From positions 1 through 5,851 of the forward strand of contig MIQB01000113.1 of assembly GCA_002890585.1 (NCBI GenBank): a DNA stretch of 5,851 nt. The letters are read 5' to 3'. The stretch comes from Tannerella sp. oral taxon 808 (lineage in GTDB: Bacteria > Bacteroidota > Bacteroidia > Bacteroidales > Tannerellaceae). The notes under the pieces were generated by a model that saw only the letters and a list, made by a program, of their open reading frames with translations, did no database searches and was not told the origin of the DNA. Of the stretch, positions 5,792 through 5,851 are shown one piece after another. Each line of letters begins with the position of its first letter. Position 1 is the first letter of the stretch. A program made the translations under genes and the position numbers.

Positions 5792-5851
5792 CTACTAAAA
5801 GACCATCGCACAACATCTCCGCGTCAGCACCCACATCTTTCCCACTCGATA

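Noticed and set aside
5796..5851. Possible 3' end of a minus-strand gene entering from the right edge
   Set aside because: Short open stretches to stop codons exist on the minus strand, but they are under 30 codons and show no recognisable sequence, so nothing can be supported.

Overview
The window looks like chromosomal DNA from a fairly GC-rich member of the Bacteroidota, probably near Porphyromonadaceae/Tannerellaceae. This is an inference from three things: a heterodimeric methylmalonyl-CoA mutase of the kind common in that group; a gene combining a bacterial HU-CCDC81-type domain, one membrane helix and a SPOR domain, an architecture known mainly from Bacteroidota; and the absence of Shine-Dalgarno-like motifs before the start codons. 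No species can be named from the sequence alone.

All recognisable genes lie on the minus strand, so transcription runs from high to low coordinates. The order is: a HerA-like/DUF853 (YjgR-type) P-loop ATPase (5415 to 3877); a 160-base gap with two inverted repeats; an HU-CCDC81/SPOR gene (3716 to 2729) whose reading frame is broken at a run of ten G (3010-3019); a 102-base gap; the small subunit of methylmalonyl-CoA mutase (2626 to 764); and, 6 bases later, the N-terminal third of its large subunit (757 to the window edge). The two mutase genes clearly form an operon and interconvert (R)-methylmalonyl-CoA and succinyl-CoA in the propionate/succinate pathway.

Bases 5416-5851 contain no convincing gene. 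They hold two adjacent tandem arrays that both have a 23-base period: a GC-rich array of seven units (about 5481-5641) and a second array of six units (about 5654-5791). Every unit carries a small dyad. In several units of the second array both arms of the dyad have changed together, so pairing is kept. The arrays sit just upstream of the ATPase gene.

The parts most worth a second look are the homopolymer frameshift that separates the SPOR domain from its HU/membrane portion, and the double 23-base repeat block. The rest is ordinary metabolic and housekeeping content. I see no transposase, tRNA, rRNA, CRISPR array or defence cassette.
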